NCBI GenBank assembly: GCA_902583295.1 | Contig: CACHUY010000002.1 | Coordinates: 1-64,000 of the forward strand | DNA: 64,000 nt | Reading direction: 5' to 3' | Source of the DNA: an uncultured Pelagibacteraceae bacterium | GTDB lineage: Bacteria > Pseudomonadota > Alphaproteobacteria > Pelagibacterales > Pelagibacteraceae | In this document: positions 1 through 9,513 of the stretch, in pieces | How the letters are laid out: every line of letters begins with the position of its first letter | Numbering within the stretch: position 1 is the stretch's first letter | Position numbers and translations under genes: made by a program | Notes under the pieces: generated by a model | What the model was told of the DNA's origin: nothing | Database searches by the model: none | Seen by the model: the letters and a program-made list of their open reading frames with translations, nothing else

Positions 1-213
1 CTCTTTAGTTTTTGGGTTTCTTCCTATTCTTGATTTTTTCTTTCTTATAGAAAACGTACCAAATTTTGATAATTTTAATTTTTTTTCAGATTTAATATTT
101 TCGACAATTGTTGATAGAAAATCATCAATTAGATTTTCTGAAATTTGCTTAGAAAAACCAAGCTGCATGTAAACTAAATTAACTAAGTCTTTTTTAGTTA
201 AATTTATTCTCAT
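1..213 (-). CDS. ihfA: Integration host factor alpha / HU-family DNA-binding protein (3' end runs off window)
   Basis: Translated by hand from the reverse complement: MRINLTKKDLVNLVYMQLGFSKQISENLIDDFLSTIVENIKSEKKLKLSKFGTFSIRKKKSRIGRNPKTKE..., an HU/IHF signature. Not in the ORF track because it is truncated. Confidence 0.88.
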   Translation of the reverse strand, partial: MRINLTKKDLVNLVYMQLGFSKQISENLIDDFLSTIVENIKSEKKLKLSKFGTFSIRKKKSRIGRNPKTKE

Positions 214-214
214 T

Positions 215-1216
215 TTAAATATTGTGCTTAATCTTTTTTATCAAATTACCTTTTACAATTCTATAACAAACATCAAGGGAGTTAGAAAATCCTATATAGT
301 CTGTTCCACCATGACTTTTAACTACAGGTGAGTCTAGCCCAATAAAAATTGCACCATTGTACAATCTAGGATCGAGTCTTTTTTTGAATTTATTTAAATT
401 TGATATGTTTATTAATGATGAAATTTTACCCAGAATATTTCCAGTCATTGTTTTCTTTAATTCACTGGTAATAAAATTAGCAGTTCCTTCAGCAGTTTTT
501 AATGCAACATTTCCTGTAAAGCCATCTGAAACAATTACATTTACATTACCATCCATTAGATGGTTGCCCTCAATATATCCTACAAAGTTATAATTATCAG
601 AGTTTTTATCATTTAAAATTTGATATGTTTCTTTTATTGTTTCATTGCCTTTTAGTTCCTCAGAACCAATATTCAACAATGCTACATTAGGTTTTTCATC
701 AGGATAAAGTGAGGTGTATAAGGAAGCGCCCATTATAGAAAAATCTGTCAAATTTTTTGAACTACATTCAATATTTGCACCTAAATCTAATACTACGCTC
801 ATCCCTTTTTTATTTGGCCAAAGAGCAGACAAAGCTGGTTTGTCAATATTTTCAATCATTTTTAAGTTTAGTTTAGCAACCACTAACAAAGCCCCTGTGT
901 TCCCAGCTGATATAACTATATCAGCCTTTTTTTCTTTAACACTCTTAATTGCTAGCCACATACTAGTTTCTTTACCCCTCTTTGCTCCTTCTAAAGGACT
1001 ATCGGTGCTTTTGATTACTTTATCGGTATGAATAATTTCATAAAATTTACTATCAATTTTATTTTTAATTAATTCTGAGATTTGATTTTGGTTACCAAAA
1101 ATTCTGTAAAAAATATTTTTATTTGATTTATTATTTAGAATAATTCCATCAATAACTTTTTTAGGTGAACCATCGCCCCCCATTGCATCAACTGCAATTT
1201 TAATCAAATCTGACAT
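215..1216 (-). CDS. plsX: Phosphate acyltransferase PlsX
   Basis: ORF 333 aa; IAVDAMGGDGSPK N-terminus and GFTGNVALKTAEG motif. Confidence 0.95.
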   Translation of the reverse strand: MSDLIKIAVDAMGGDGSPKKVIDGIILNNKSNKNIFYRIFGNQNQISELIKNKIDSKFYEIIHTDKVIKSTDSPLEGAKRGKETSMWLAIKSVKEKKADIVISAGNTGALLVVAKLNLKMIENIDKPALSALWPNKKGMSVVLDLGANIECSSKNLTDFSIMGASLYTSLYPDEKPNVALLNIGSEELKGNETIKETYQILNDKNSDNYNFVGYIEGNHLMDGNVNVIVSDGFTGNVALKTAEGTANFITSELKKTMTGNILGKISSLINISNLNKFKKRLDPRLYNGAIFIGLDSPVVKSHGGTDYIGFSNSLDVCYRIVKGNLIKKIKHNI

Positions 1217-1233
1217 TTTATAGGAATATTATA

Positions 1234-1416
1234 CTATTCTTTTGGATCTAAAACTTGTCTTCCCTTATACATGCCAGTTTTTAAATCTAAATGATGAGAT
1301 AATCTATATTCACCAGATTTTTTATCCTCGACTATGTTTTTAGTTGAATATTTCATAGATTGAGCCCTTCTCATCCCAGTTCGGGAGGGGGTTTGTTTTC
1401 GTTTTGGTACAGCCAT
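1234..1416 (-). CDS. rpmF: 50S ribosomal protein L32
   Basis: 60 aa [19 protein letters not shown]; adjacent to plsX. Confidence 0.95.
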   Translation of the reverse strand: MAVPKRKQTPSRTGMRRAQSMKYSTKNIVEDKKSGEYRLSHHLDLKTGMYKGRQVLDPKE

Positions 1417-1418
1417 AA

Positions 1419-1886
1419 TTATGGGTTACTTACACTTTTTAAATAAGAATTCAAAGTTTTTTTTGATAAATCAACATTAAAATTTTCAAAATAATCAAGT
1501 AAATATTCAATATTTCCGAAATCACTCAAAAAAATTGAAATTTTTTTTAATTTATCAGATTTCGATAAATCTTCCCAGAAATGAATCTCAGAAACCATCG
1601 AATGGAATAAATTTATATAATCTTTCATTTTTTTATTAATAGATTGATCGCCATAACCAATTTCTCTAATACTCAACTCAAGTTGACGAAAATTAAAATC
1701 ATAAATTTCTTGTAATACAGTCTTATTTTCATCTTTTTTGTAGTTTTTTAGAAAAAAGGAAAAATGGAGTAAAAATAAGGTTAATCGATCAGAAAAGTTA
1801 TCTTCTCTATTTAAATTTTTATATAAATCTTTATTTCTAGTGTAATTTATTAAATTATTATAAAGATATAAATACTTCTGTTTCAT
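1419..1886 (-). CDS. Ubiquinol-cytochrome c chaperone (CBP3/UQCC-like) family protein
   Basis: 155 aa helical protein; [15 protein letters not shown]...LFDxxF-like pattern and alphaproteobacterial synteny with bamE and plsX. Confidence 0.6.
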   Translation of the reverse strand: MKQKYLYLYNNLINYTRNKDLYKNLNREDNFSDRLTLFLLHFSFFLKNYKKDENKTVLQEIYDFNFRQLELSIREIGYGDQSINKKMKDYINLFHSMVSEIHFWEDLSKSDKLKKISIFLSDFGNIEYLLDYFENFNVDLSKKTLNSYLKSVSNP

Positions 1887-2370
1887 GCATAAAACATTAT
1901 ATATAATTTTTTTTACATTTATAGTTACAAATTGTTCTTTTAAGCCTGTAATTAAACATCATGGTGTTCCCTTTTTAGAAAAAAAACAAGCCTCATTAAT
2001 AGTTAATAAAAGTAATAAAAATGACATCAAAAAAACTTTAGGTTCACCATCTACTAAAAGTAAATTTGATAATGATATATGGATTTATATTGAAAGAAAA
2101 CAAACTCAATCAAAATTAAAAAATCTTGGAAGAATGAAAATTTTTAAAAATGATGTTTTAGTATTAGAAATAGACAGTTATGGAATACTGAAAAAAAAAG
2201 AATTTTATAACAAAGAGGATATGGAGAATATAAAAGTTGTAGAAGCTACTACAGAGGCAGGTTTTAAAAAAAATTCTTTCATATACGATTTTATGTCTAG
2301 TATGAGACAAAAAATTAATGACCCTCTTGGTGTGAGGGCCAAAAAACGTAAAGAAATTAGCCAGCGATAA
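1885..2370 (+). CDS. bamE: Outer membrane assembly lipoprotein BamE/SmpA/OmlA family
   Basis: Short signal peptide with Cys (IVTNCS); [30 protein letters not shown] resembles the SmpA/OmlA domain. Confidence 0.8.
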   Translation: MHKTLYIIFFTFIVTNCSFKPVIKHHGVPFLEKKQASLIVNKSNKNDIKKTLGSPSTKSKFDNDIWIYIERKQTQSKLKNLGRMKIFKNDVLVLEIDSYGILKKKEFYNKEDMENIKVVEATTEAGFKKNSFIYDFMSSMRQKINDPLGVRAKKRKEISQR

Positions 2371-4462
2371 CTGCTAACAATAGTAATGCTACTATATTTG
2401 TAATCTTAATCATTGGATTAACAGCAGGTCCAGCGGTGTCTTTGTAAGGGTCACCAACTGTATCTCCTGTTACTGCAGCTTTATGAGCTTCAGAGCCTTT
2501 TCCACCATGATTACCATCTTCAATATACTTTTTAGCATTATCCCATGCTCCACCACCTGCTGTCATTGAAACTGCAACAAACAAACCGGTAATAATAACA
2601 CCCAACAACATTGCACCTACTGCAGACAGTGCTGCAACTTGTCCACCAATTGCTAAAATTATGAAATATAACACAACTGGTGAAAGCACAGGTAATAAAG
2701 ATGGTATAATCATTTCTTTAATTGCTGCTACCGTCAATAAATCAACTAATTTGGCATAGTCAGGTTTTTGTTTTCTTTTCATTATACCTGGGTATTTTTT
2801 GAATTGTCTTCTTACTTCAACAACTACAGCTCCACCCGCTCTACCAACAGCCTGCATACCCATGGAACCAAATAAATAAGGTAACATTCCACCAATTAAT
2901 AAACCAACTACAACATAGGGATTTGATAAATCAAAAGTTACTACAATTCCCTCAAGGGCTGAACCAGCTTCTTTTGAGAAATGTTTAATATCTTCTGTAT
3001 AGGCAGCAAATAGAACTAAGGCACCTAAACCAGCTGATCCAATTGCATAACCTTTTGTTACGGCTTTTGTTGTGTTACCAACCGCATCTAGTGCATCTGT
3101 AGTTTTTCTAACCTTTTTATCTAAATTTGACATTTCAGCAATACCACCAGCATTATCTGTTACAGGCCCATAAGCGTCCAAAGCAACAACCATACCAGCT
3201 AATGCAAGCATGGTAGTTACTGCTATAGCAATACCAAATAAACCAGCTACTGAATTAGTAATTAAAATACCTGCAACAATAATTAAAGCTGGAATTGCTG
3301 TAGCTTCCATTGACACAGCCAATCCCTGAATAACGTTAGTTCCATGTCCAGTTGTTGATGATAAAGCAACAGACCTAACTGGCCTGTAATTTGTTCCTGT
3401 GTAATATTCAGTTATCCAAATTAATAATCCTGTAATTACTAGTCCAATAACTCCACAATAGTACAAGTTCATACCATTAAAAGTTTTACCATTTACCGTA
3501 TATTCATTTGCAAAACCTATTACATGATCTGTTACAGGCCATAAAATAACTAATGAAGCTACAGCAGATACTATAAAACCTTTATATAAGGCATTCATAA
3601 CATTTTTAGTTTTACCTAATTTTACAAAAAAGGTACCAAGTATTGAAGTTAACAAACATGCAGCACCAATACTTAAAGGATAAATCATCATATTTAAATC
3701 ACCAACAAAGAAAATTGATGATAAAACCATCGTAGCAACAATAGTTACAGCATAGGTTTCAAATAGATCAGCTGCCATGCCAGCGCAATCACCCACATTA
3801 TCACCAACATTATCAGCTATAACAGCTGGGTTTCTGGGGTCATCTTCTGGAATACCGGCTTCAACTTTTCCAACTAAATCAGCTCCTACATCAGCACCTT
3901 TGGTAAAAATTCCTCCACCTAATCTTGCAAAAATTGAAATTAAAGATGCACCAAAACCTAATGCAACAAGAGCATTAACAATTTCTCTTTCGTCAACATT
4001 TAATTTTAATAAGAGATAGTAATAAACAGCTATTGACAATAATGCTAAACCAGCAACTAACATACCAGTTACGGCACCTGATTTAAAAGCAACAGAAAGG
4101 CCTTCAGCTAAACCTTTTCTTGAAGCCTCTGCTGTTCTTACATTAGCTTCAACAGATACCAACATTCCAACATAACCTGCAATACCTGATAAAGCAGCAC
4201 CAATTAAATAACCTACCCCAACTAAGGGACTAAAAGCTATACTAACAATTACCAAAACAACAACACCAACAATTGCTATTGTTTTATATTGTCTTGCTAA
4301 ATATGCTTTAGCACCAATTTGAATAGCAGATGCAATCTCTTGCATTTTCTTGTTACCTGCGTTTGAATTAAGAATATTTTTTCCAGTGAAAAATCCATAG
4401 ACAATGGATAAAAGTCCTGCTGCTATTGTATATAATAAAATTGTTTCTACTGTTGAGCTCAT
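2357..4462 (-). CDS. hppA: Membrane-bound proton-translocating pyrophosphatase
   Basis: 701 aa polytopic; [45 protein letters not shown] motif. Confidence 0.97.
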   Translation of the reverse strand: MSSTVETILLYTIAAGLLSIVYGFFTGKNILNSNAGNKKMQEIASAIQIGAKAYLARQYKTIAIVGVVVLVIVSIAFSPLVGVGYLIGAALSGIAGYVGMLVSVEANVRTAEASRKGLAEGLSVAFKSGAVTGMLVAGLALLSIAVYYYLLLKLNVDEREIVNALVALGFGASLISIFARLGGGIFTKGADVGADLVGKVEAGIPEDDPRNPAVIADNVGDNVGDCAGMAADLFETYAVTIVATMVLSSIFFVGDLNMMIYPLSIGAACLLTSILGTFFVKLGKTKNVMNALYKGFIVSAVASLVILWPVTDHVIGFANEYTVNGKTFNGMNLYYCGVIGLVITGLLIWITEYYTGTNYRPVRSVALSSTTGHGTNVIQGLAVSMEATAIPALIIVAGILITNSVAGLFGIAIAVTTMLALAGMVVALDAYGPVTDNAGGIAEMSNLDKKVRKTTDALDAVGNTTKAVTKGYAIGSAGLGALVLFAAYTEDIKHFSKEAGSALEGIVVTFDLSNPYVVVGLLIGGMLPYLFGSMGMQAVGRAGGAVVVEVRRQFKKYPGIMKRKQKPDYAKLVDLLTVAAIKEMIIPSLLPVLSPVVLYFIILAIGGQVAALSAVGAMLLGVIITGLFVAVSMTAGGGAWDNAKKYIEDGNHGGKGSEAHKAAVTGDTVGDPYKDTAGPAVNPMIKITNIVALLLLAVIAG

Positions 4463-4540
4463 GAAAACCTTAATGTTGTTGGTTGTTAAATTTTAAGCCC
4501 GCACAATACAAAAAAAGCTAAAAAAGACAATAATTAACTT

Positions 4541-5500
4541 TTAGAATTGATGAACATAACCTTTGTTTTTAAGTACTATTTCCTTACCTTTTTCATCAAT
4601 AATCACTGATCTTTTTTTATTAGAACAAATTTTACCTATTTTGGAAATTTTAATACCAAGGTTTTTAGATGTTTGAGCTATGATTCTAGATTTATCTTTG
4701 CTTGCAGTAAACAAAATTTGATAATCATCACCATTTGATACCAGTTTAATCTTTTTCATTTTCTTCATTTTTATTATTTTTAATAAATTCTTTGAAATTG
4801 GGATTTTATTTTCATTCAAGGAAAATGATAAATTTTGATTGTTTATCATTTTGCTCAAATCACAGACAAGACCATCAGACAAATCAATCGAGGAATTTGC
4901 AAAGTTTAACAACTTTTTAGTCATTTTTATTCGTATATCAGGTAGATAATATTTTTGAGTAAAATAGTTTTTTAATTCTTTAGATACTTTAATTTTATTT
5001 TTTAAAATTTGTAGGCCCATAAAGCTATCACCCAGAACTCCTGTTACGTAAATATCGTCATTTATCAAAACTTTATTTCTATAAATAATTTTTTTTGAAT
5101 AACCTAGCGATGTAACAGTAAAGCTAAGTTTATTAGAAAATGTGGTATCACCGCCACATAGAGAAATATTATATTTATTTTGTTCTTGTATTAAGGACTT
5201 TGAAATTAAAGATAAGTTTTTTTTTGAGAAAGTCTTGTTATTACCTGAGCCAGCTATAAAATAAAATTTTGGTGTGACTCCTTTACAAACTAGATCTGAT
5301 ATAGAAGATCGCAAAATTTTTTTTATAACTAGATCAGGATGTTTAAAGTCAATAAAATGATAACCTATATTATATGTATCAACAGAAATAGCTATACCCT
5401 TATTCTTATCAAAAAAAATATCATCATTTAAATTAAGGGCGGATTTATTTTTTTTTGAGATCTTTGAAAAATAATTATTAATTAATTCAAATTCATGCAT
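4541..5500 (-). CDS. thiL: Thiamine-monophosphate kinase
   Basis: 319 aa; CGGDTT, IDLSDGL and SNGDDYQILFT motifs; next to nusB. Confidence 0.9.
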   Translation of the reverse strand: MHEFELINNYFSKISKKNKSALNLNDDIFFDKNKGIAISVDTYNIGYHFIDFKHPDLVIKKILRSSISDLVCKGVTPKFYFIAGSGNNKTFSKKNLSLISKSLIQEQNKYNISLCGGDTTFSNKLSFTVTSLGYSKKIIYRNKVLINDDIYVTGVLGDSFMGLQILKNKIKVSKELKNYFTQKYYLPDIRIKMTKKLLNFANSSIDLSDGLVCDLSKMINNQNLSFSLNENKIPISKNLLKIIKMKKMKKIKLVSNGDDYQILFTASKDKSRIIAQTSKNLGIKISKIGKICSNKKRSVIIDEKGKEIVLKNKGYVHQF

Positions 5501-5897
5501 TTTTAGATCTCAATTTTTTTCCAACATTATCTAGCAATGCATTTAAATATTTTGTCTGAGAATTTTCTAAAAAAAAATTAGATGAATTTAAATATTCCTT
5601 TATAATTATATTTAGTGACAATTGAGGTTTGTACATAAATTCATAAGTTGCTGCTTTAAGAATAGTTTGAAAAACTTTATCAAGATTTTCAAATACAAAA
5701 TCTTCACCTAATTTTGTGTTTAATTCATCTAATATAAGGTCATTTCTTTCTATCGTCCCTGTTACTATATCTTTAATAAATTTTTTAAATCGGTGTTTTG
5801 GGAAATTTAAATTATCATCTTCATTATAAAATTTACCATATAATTTTTGAATAATTATAACTCTTGGATTATTTTTTGGATTAAAATGAGTTCTCAT
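5493..5897 (-). CDS. nusB: Transcription antitermination factor NusB
   Basis: 134 aa; small helical protein between ribH and thiL; ILKAATYEFMY...NIIIKEYL. Confidence 0.85.
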   Translation of the reverse strand: MRTHFNPKNNPRVIIIQKLYGKFYNEDDNLNFPKHRFKKFIKDIVTGTIERNDLILDELNTKLGEDFVFENLDKVFQTILKAATYEFMYKPQLSLNIIIKEYLNSSNFFLENSQTKYLNALLDNVGKKLRSKNA

Positions 5898-6283
5898 TTT
5901 TGAGACAAAATAGAAATTACAGCTTTTGCAGCTTCAGCACCTTTTCGTTTTCTTGCTTTAGCTTGTTTCATATTAAGGCATGTAATAATGCCGTTACCGA
6001 TAGGCTTTTTATTATTTACAGATATGTCCATAATTGCATTGGTTGAAGCCTGAGAAATAAAATCAAAATGAGGGGTTTGTCCTTTAATAACACATCCGAG
6101 TGCTAAAAATGCATCATACTTTTTAATATTTTTTGAAATTGTAACTGGTATTTCAAATACCCCTGGAACAGTTATAATTTTAATTATATTTGATTTTGGA
6201 ATTAAACTTAGGGCACTGCTCAGTAATGCTTTTGATATATCTTTATAATAATCTGCAATAACTATTAAATATTTTTTTTTCAT
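5894..6283 (-). CDS. ribH: 6,7-dimethyl-8-ribityllumazine synthase
   Basis: 129 aa; VPGVFEIPVTI, ALGCVIKGQTPHFDFIS, GKGAEAAKA-like C-terminus. Confidence 0.95.
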   Translation of the reverse strand: MKKKYLIVIADYYKDISKALLSSALSLIPKSNIIKIITVPGVFEIPVTISKNIKKYDAFLALGCVIKGQTPHFDFISQASTNAIMDISVNNKKPIGNGIITCLNMKQAKARKRKGAEAAKAVISILSQK

Positions 6284-7383
6284 TAAATCAGTTCCTGTTT
6301 GGTAATCTTTATATCATATCCTTCTAAACCAATAACCTTTTTCGGTGACTTAGTAATCAATATCATATTTTTAATTTTTAAATCTTTAATTATTTGAGCA
6401 CCTATTCCATAATTTCTTATAAGTTTGTCATTACCTTTTTTATAAAATTCTTTGTTTTTGTAATCTTTCAAAGTTTGTGTAACAGATCGAAGATTAGAGT
6501 CTTTTATAAAAACTAAAACACAACAAGAATATTTTTTAAAATATTTTAAAGTTTTATTAAACGAATTTGGCAATTGTTGACTAATTAAATAGTTTTGGAC
6601 TACATTTGACGAAATTACTCTAACCCTAGGTGTGACGCCTTTTTTTATATTTCCCTTTATTAATGCAAAATGCTCAGCTCCATCTAATAAATTTTCATAT
6701 ATTCTTATTTTATATTTTTGATTTTGTACCTCAATATTACTTAGCTTTTTTAAGCGTATTAATTTTTCTTTTTTAAGTCTGTAAGCGATTAGATCTTCAA
6801 TTTTTCCAATTTTAAGCTTATGTTTTTTTGCAAAATTAAAGAGGTTATCACCTTTTGCCATTGTTCCATCTTCATTCATAATTTCACATATAACAGCAGA
6901 ATTATTTTTTTTAGCTAATCTAGATATATCTACTGAAGCTTCAGTATGTCCTGCTCTAACTAACACTCCACCATCTTTAGCTATAATTGGAAAAATATGA
7001 CCTGGAGAAACAATGTCGTTCTTGTTTGCATTTTTTTTTGATGCAATTTTAATTGTTCTAGATCTATCTTTTGCAGAAATACCAGTGGTGATTCCTCTTT
7101 TTGCTTCTATTGAAATTGTGAATGCAGTTTTGTTTCTAGATTGATTGATAGGCGACATTAAACTTAAATTTAATTTTTTTGCCTGAACACTATCTAGAGC
7201 AAGACAAATTAATCCACGGCCATACCTAGCCATAAAATTTATCTTTTTTGCACTAGTGTCAGAAGTAGAAATAACTAAATCACCTTCATTCTCTCTCTTT
7301 TCATCATCAACAAGGATGAACATACCACCCTTTTTGGCAACATTGATTATTTGTTCTATTTTAGCAAAATTATTTTTTTTCAT
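6283..7383 (-). CDS. ribB: 3,4-dihydroxy-2-butanone-4-phosphate synthase with degenerate GTP cyclohydrolase II-like C-terminal domain (RibBX type)
   Basis: 366 aa; N-terminal RibB: GGMFILVDDEKRENEGDLV, GHIFPIIAKDGGVLVRAGHTEASVDI; C-terminal RibA-like fold retained (NYGIGAQIIKDLKIKNMILITKSPKKVIGLEGY) but zinc Cys motif absent. Confidence 0.92.
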   Translation of the reverse strand: MKKNNFAKIEQIINVAKKGGMFILVDDEKRENEGDLVISTSDTSAKKINFMARYGRGLICLALDSVQAKKLNLSLMSPINQSRNKTAFTISIEAKRGITTGISAKDRSRTIKIASKKNANKNDIVSPGHIFPIIAKDGGVLVRAGHTEASVDISRLAKKNNSAVICEIMNEDGTMAKGDNLFNFAKKHKLKIGKIEDLIAYRLKKEKLIRLKKLSNIEVQNQKYKIRIYENLLDGAEHFALIKGNIKKGVTPRVRVISSNVVQNYLISQQLPNSFNKTLKYFKKYSCCVLVFIKDSNLRSVTQTLKDYKNKEFYKKGNDKLIRNYGIGAQIIKDLKIKNMILITKSPKKVIGLEGYDIKITKQELI

Positions 7384-7963
7384 TAAAATAATTTCTAACG
7401 TATTTAGATAAGATATCTATCTCAATATTAACTAAGCTAGATTTCTTTAAAGTAGATAAATTTGTTTCTTTATACGTGTGAGGGATAATCCAAATTTGAA
7501 ATCTTTTTTTTGTAACTTTTGAAATAGTAAGAGATATTCCATTTACACTAATAGATGCTTTTTCTATTAAATGTTTTCTTTCCTTCTTTGGGATTTCGAA
7601 TTCAAAAACATATGATTTATCAACTTTAGAGATCCTCAATACTTTGCCAACAGTGTCTACATGGCCTTGACATATATGTCCTGAAATTTTAGTACCGTAT
7701 TTTAATGGTAATTCTAAGTTTATAATATCTCTGAGTTTTAAAAATTTAAACTTTGATCGTTTGATTGTTTCATTTGAAAGATAAAATTCCATAATCTTTT
7801 TTTTAAAAGAAATCAATGTTAAGCACACACCATCACAAGCTACTGATAATCCTATATCTTTAATTGAAACTTTAAGGTTACTTTTTACAAAAATATTAAG
7901 TCCCTTATCTCTTTTGACTATTTTAGAAATAGACCCTTGATTATAAATAATTCCGTTAAACAT
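7370..7963 (-). CDS. ribE: Riboflavin synthase alpha subunit
   Basis: 197 aa; MFNGIIYNQGSI, GHICQGHVDTVGKV duplicated lumazine-binding fold. Confidence 0.95.
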   Translation of the reverse strand: MFNGIIYNQGSISKIVKRDKGLNIFVKSNLKVSIKDIGLSVACDGVCLTLISFKKKIMEFYLSNETIKRSKFKFLKLRDIINLELPLKYGTKISGHICQGHVDTVGKVLRISKVDKSYVFEFEIPKKERKHLIEKASISVNGISLTISKVTKKRFQIWIIPHTYKETNLSTLKKSSLVNIEIDILSKYVRNYFNEKK

Positions 7964-7964
7964 G

Positions 7965-9071
7965 CTATTTGTTATAATGAGTTATTGTATCTTTTCCATA
8001 GGAAGAATTAAGATTTTCCTTAAATAGATATTTTTTATTTAAGACATTTAATCCATTAAATTTAACAAAATCTGAATTTGTTGGAAGTTTTTTTTGACTT
8101 TTGAATAAATAAAATTTATTAAATATTTTATTCTTCAATAAGTTAGTTGTGAGAAGATCGCCTCCTTCAACTAGAGTATTTCTAAAACCTAAAGAATAAA
8201 GTTTTTTCATAATTGATCTTAAATCTAAGTACTTATTGTTATTTAATTTTGCTTTAATTAATTCTATTTTCTTTTTTTTAAACTTAGATAATCTTGATTT
8301 ATTTGCTTTATTATAAAAAACAATAGTATTTTTTTTATTAGCTGACTTAAAAATATAAGTATATTTATTTAAACTTAAGTTATTGTCTAAGATAATTCTT
8401 ACTGGAGAAAATTTTTCAAAACCTTTTATTCTGCAATTTAATTTAGGGTTATCAATATTTATAGTTCTACTTGAGGTCATTATTGAGTCATTTTTGTATC
8501 TTAATAAATGAGTAAATTTATCTGAATACCGGTTAGTTATTTTTGTTTTAAATTTACTATAAATTAGTTTGTTTTTTGAAATAGCTATTTTACCAGTCAT
8601 GAAAGGTATTTTGTTTTTTCTATTAAAAAAGTATGGAATATAAAATTTTTTTACTTTATCTTTTAGAAGTCCTATCGATACATTAATTTTATGGGATTTT
8701 AAAATTTTAAAACTTTTTTTTCTTACTCTTTTATCAGTATCTTCAAGTGCGTAAATAACTTCAGAAATTTTTGATTTAATTATTTCATTTGTACATGGTG
8801 GAGTTACGCCTTGGTGGCTACATGGTTCTAATGTGACATACATTTTTGCACCATTAAGTTTCTCATTACAATTTTTAATGGCATTAAATTCTGCATGAGG
8901 TATACCATTATAAGAAGTTTGACCAATTGAAATAATATTATCATTTTTAACTATTACACAGCCAACAGATGGATTTGTGCCAGTTAATCCTTCACGAGAT
9001 TTTGCCAAGTCCAAGGCAATCTCCATGAATAATTTATCTTTTTTTGTAAATTTATTTTTTTTTGAAGACAT
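7965..9071 (-). CDS. ribD: Bifunctional riboflavin deaminase-reductase
   Basis: 368 aa; GTNPSVGCVIVKND, HAEFNAI, VTLEPCSHQGVTPPCTNEII; EGGDLLTTNLL in reductase half. Confidence 0.93.
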   Translation of the reverse strand: MSSKKNKFTKKDKLFMEIALDLAKSREGLTGTNPSVGCVIVKNDNIISIGQTSYNGIPHAEFNAIKNCNEKLNGAKMYVTLEPCSHQGVTPPCTNEIIKSKISEVIYALEDTDKRVRKKSFKILKSHKINVSIGLLKDKVKKFYIPYFFNRKNKIPFMTGKIAISKNKLIYSKFKTKITNRYSDKFTHLLRYKNDSIMTSSRTINIDNPKLNCRIKGFEKFSPVRIILDNNLSLNKYTYIFKSANKKNTIVFYNKANKSRLSKFKKKKIELIKAKLNNNKYLDLRSIMKKLYSLGFRNTLVEGGDLLTTNLLKNKIFNKFYLFKSQKKLPTNSDFVKFNGLNVLNKKYLFKENLNSSYGKDTITHYNK

Positions 9072-9510
9072 CTATCTTGTCCACGAATTGAACAAAGTCT
9101 TGTTCTTCTCTGAAATTACGATAAACAGATGCAAAACGGACATAAGCAACAGGATCTAATTCTTTTAAACCTTCCATTACCATTGTACCAATTGTACTTG
9201 TTGAAATTTCACTTTGACCAAGTTCCTCTAAAGCTCTTGAAACTTTACTGATAAATTTTTCAGCAGTACCAGTATCTATAGGTCTTTTTTTGAGGGCAAT
9301 ATATATTGATTTAGAAAGTTTATCTCTATCAAATGGAGATTTTCTCCCGTTCTTTTTAACTACCATCAGCTCTCTAAATTGAATTCTTTCAAATGTGGTA
9401 AATCTTTCACCACAAACACACATTCTTCTTCTTCTTATAGCAGTACCATCTTCGGTAGGACGTGAGTCAACAACGGAGGTTTCACCTTTTTTTTCACAAG
9501 GGCAAATCAT
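9052..9510 (-). CDS. nrdR: Transcriptional repressor NrdR (ATP-cone)
   Basis: 152 aa; CPC...CVCGERFTTFER zinc-ribbon region and ATP-cone VVKKNGRKSPFDRDKL. Confidence 0.93.
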   Translation of the reverse strand: MICPCEKKGETSVVDSRPTEDGTAIRRRRMCVCGERFTTFERIQFRELMVVKKNGRKSPFDRDKLSKSIYIALKKRPIDTGTAEKFISKVSRALEELGQSEISTSTIGTMVMEGLKELDPVAYVRFASVYRNFREEQDFVQFVDKIDVFKKK

Positions 9511-9513
9511 TAA

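Noticed and set aside
357-1031. Plus-strand ORFs 78 aa and 105 aa opposite plsX
   Set aside because: Antisense to a well-conserved plsX; no recognisable domains; typical shadow ORFs.
3777-4019. 80-aa plus-strand ORF opposite hppA
   Set aside because: Shadow ORF of a conserved gene; low-complexity Pro/Ser/Ala composition reflecting complement codons.
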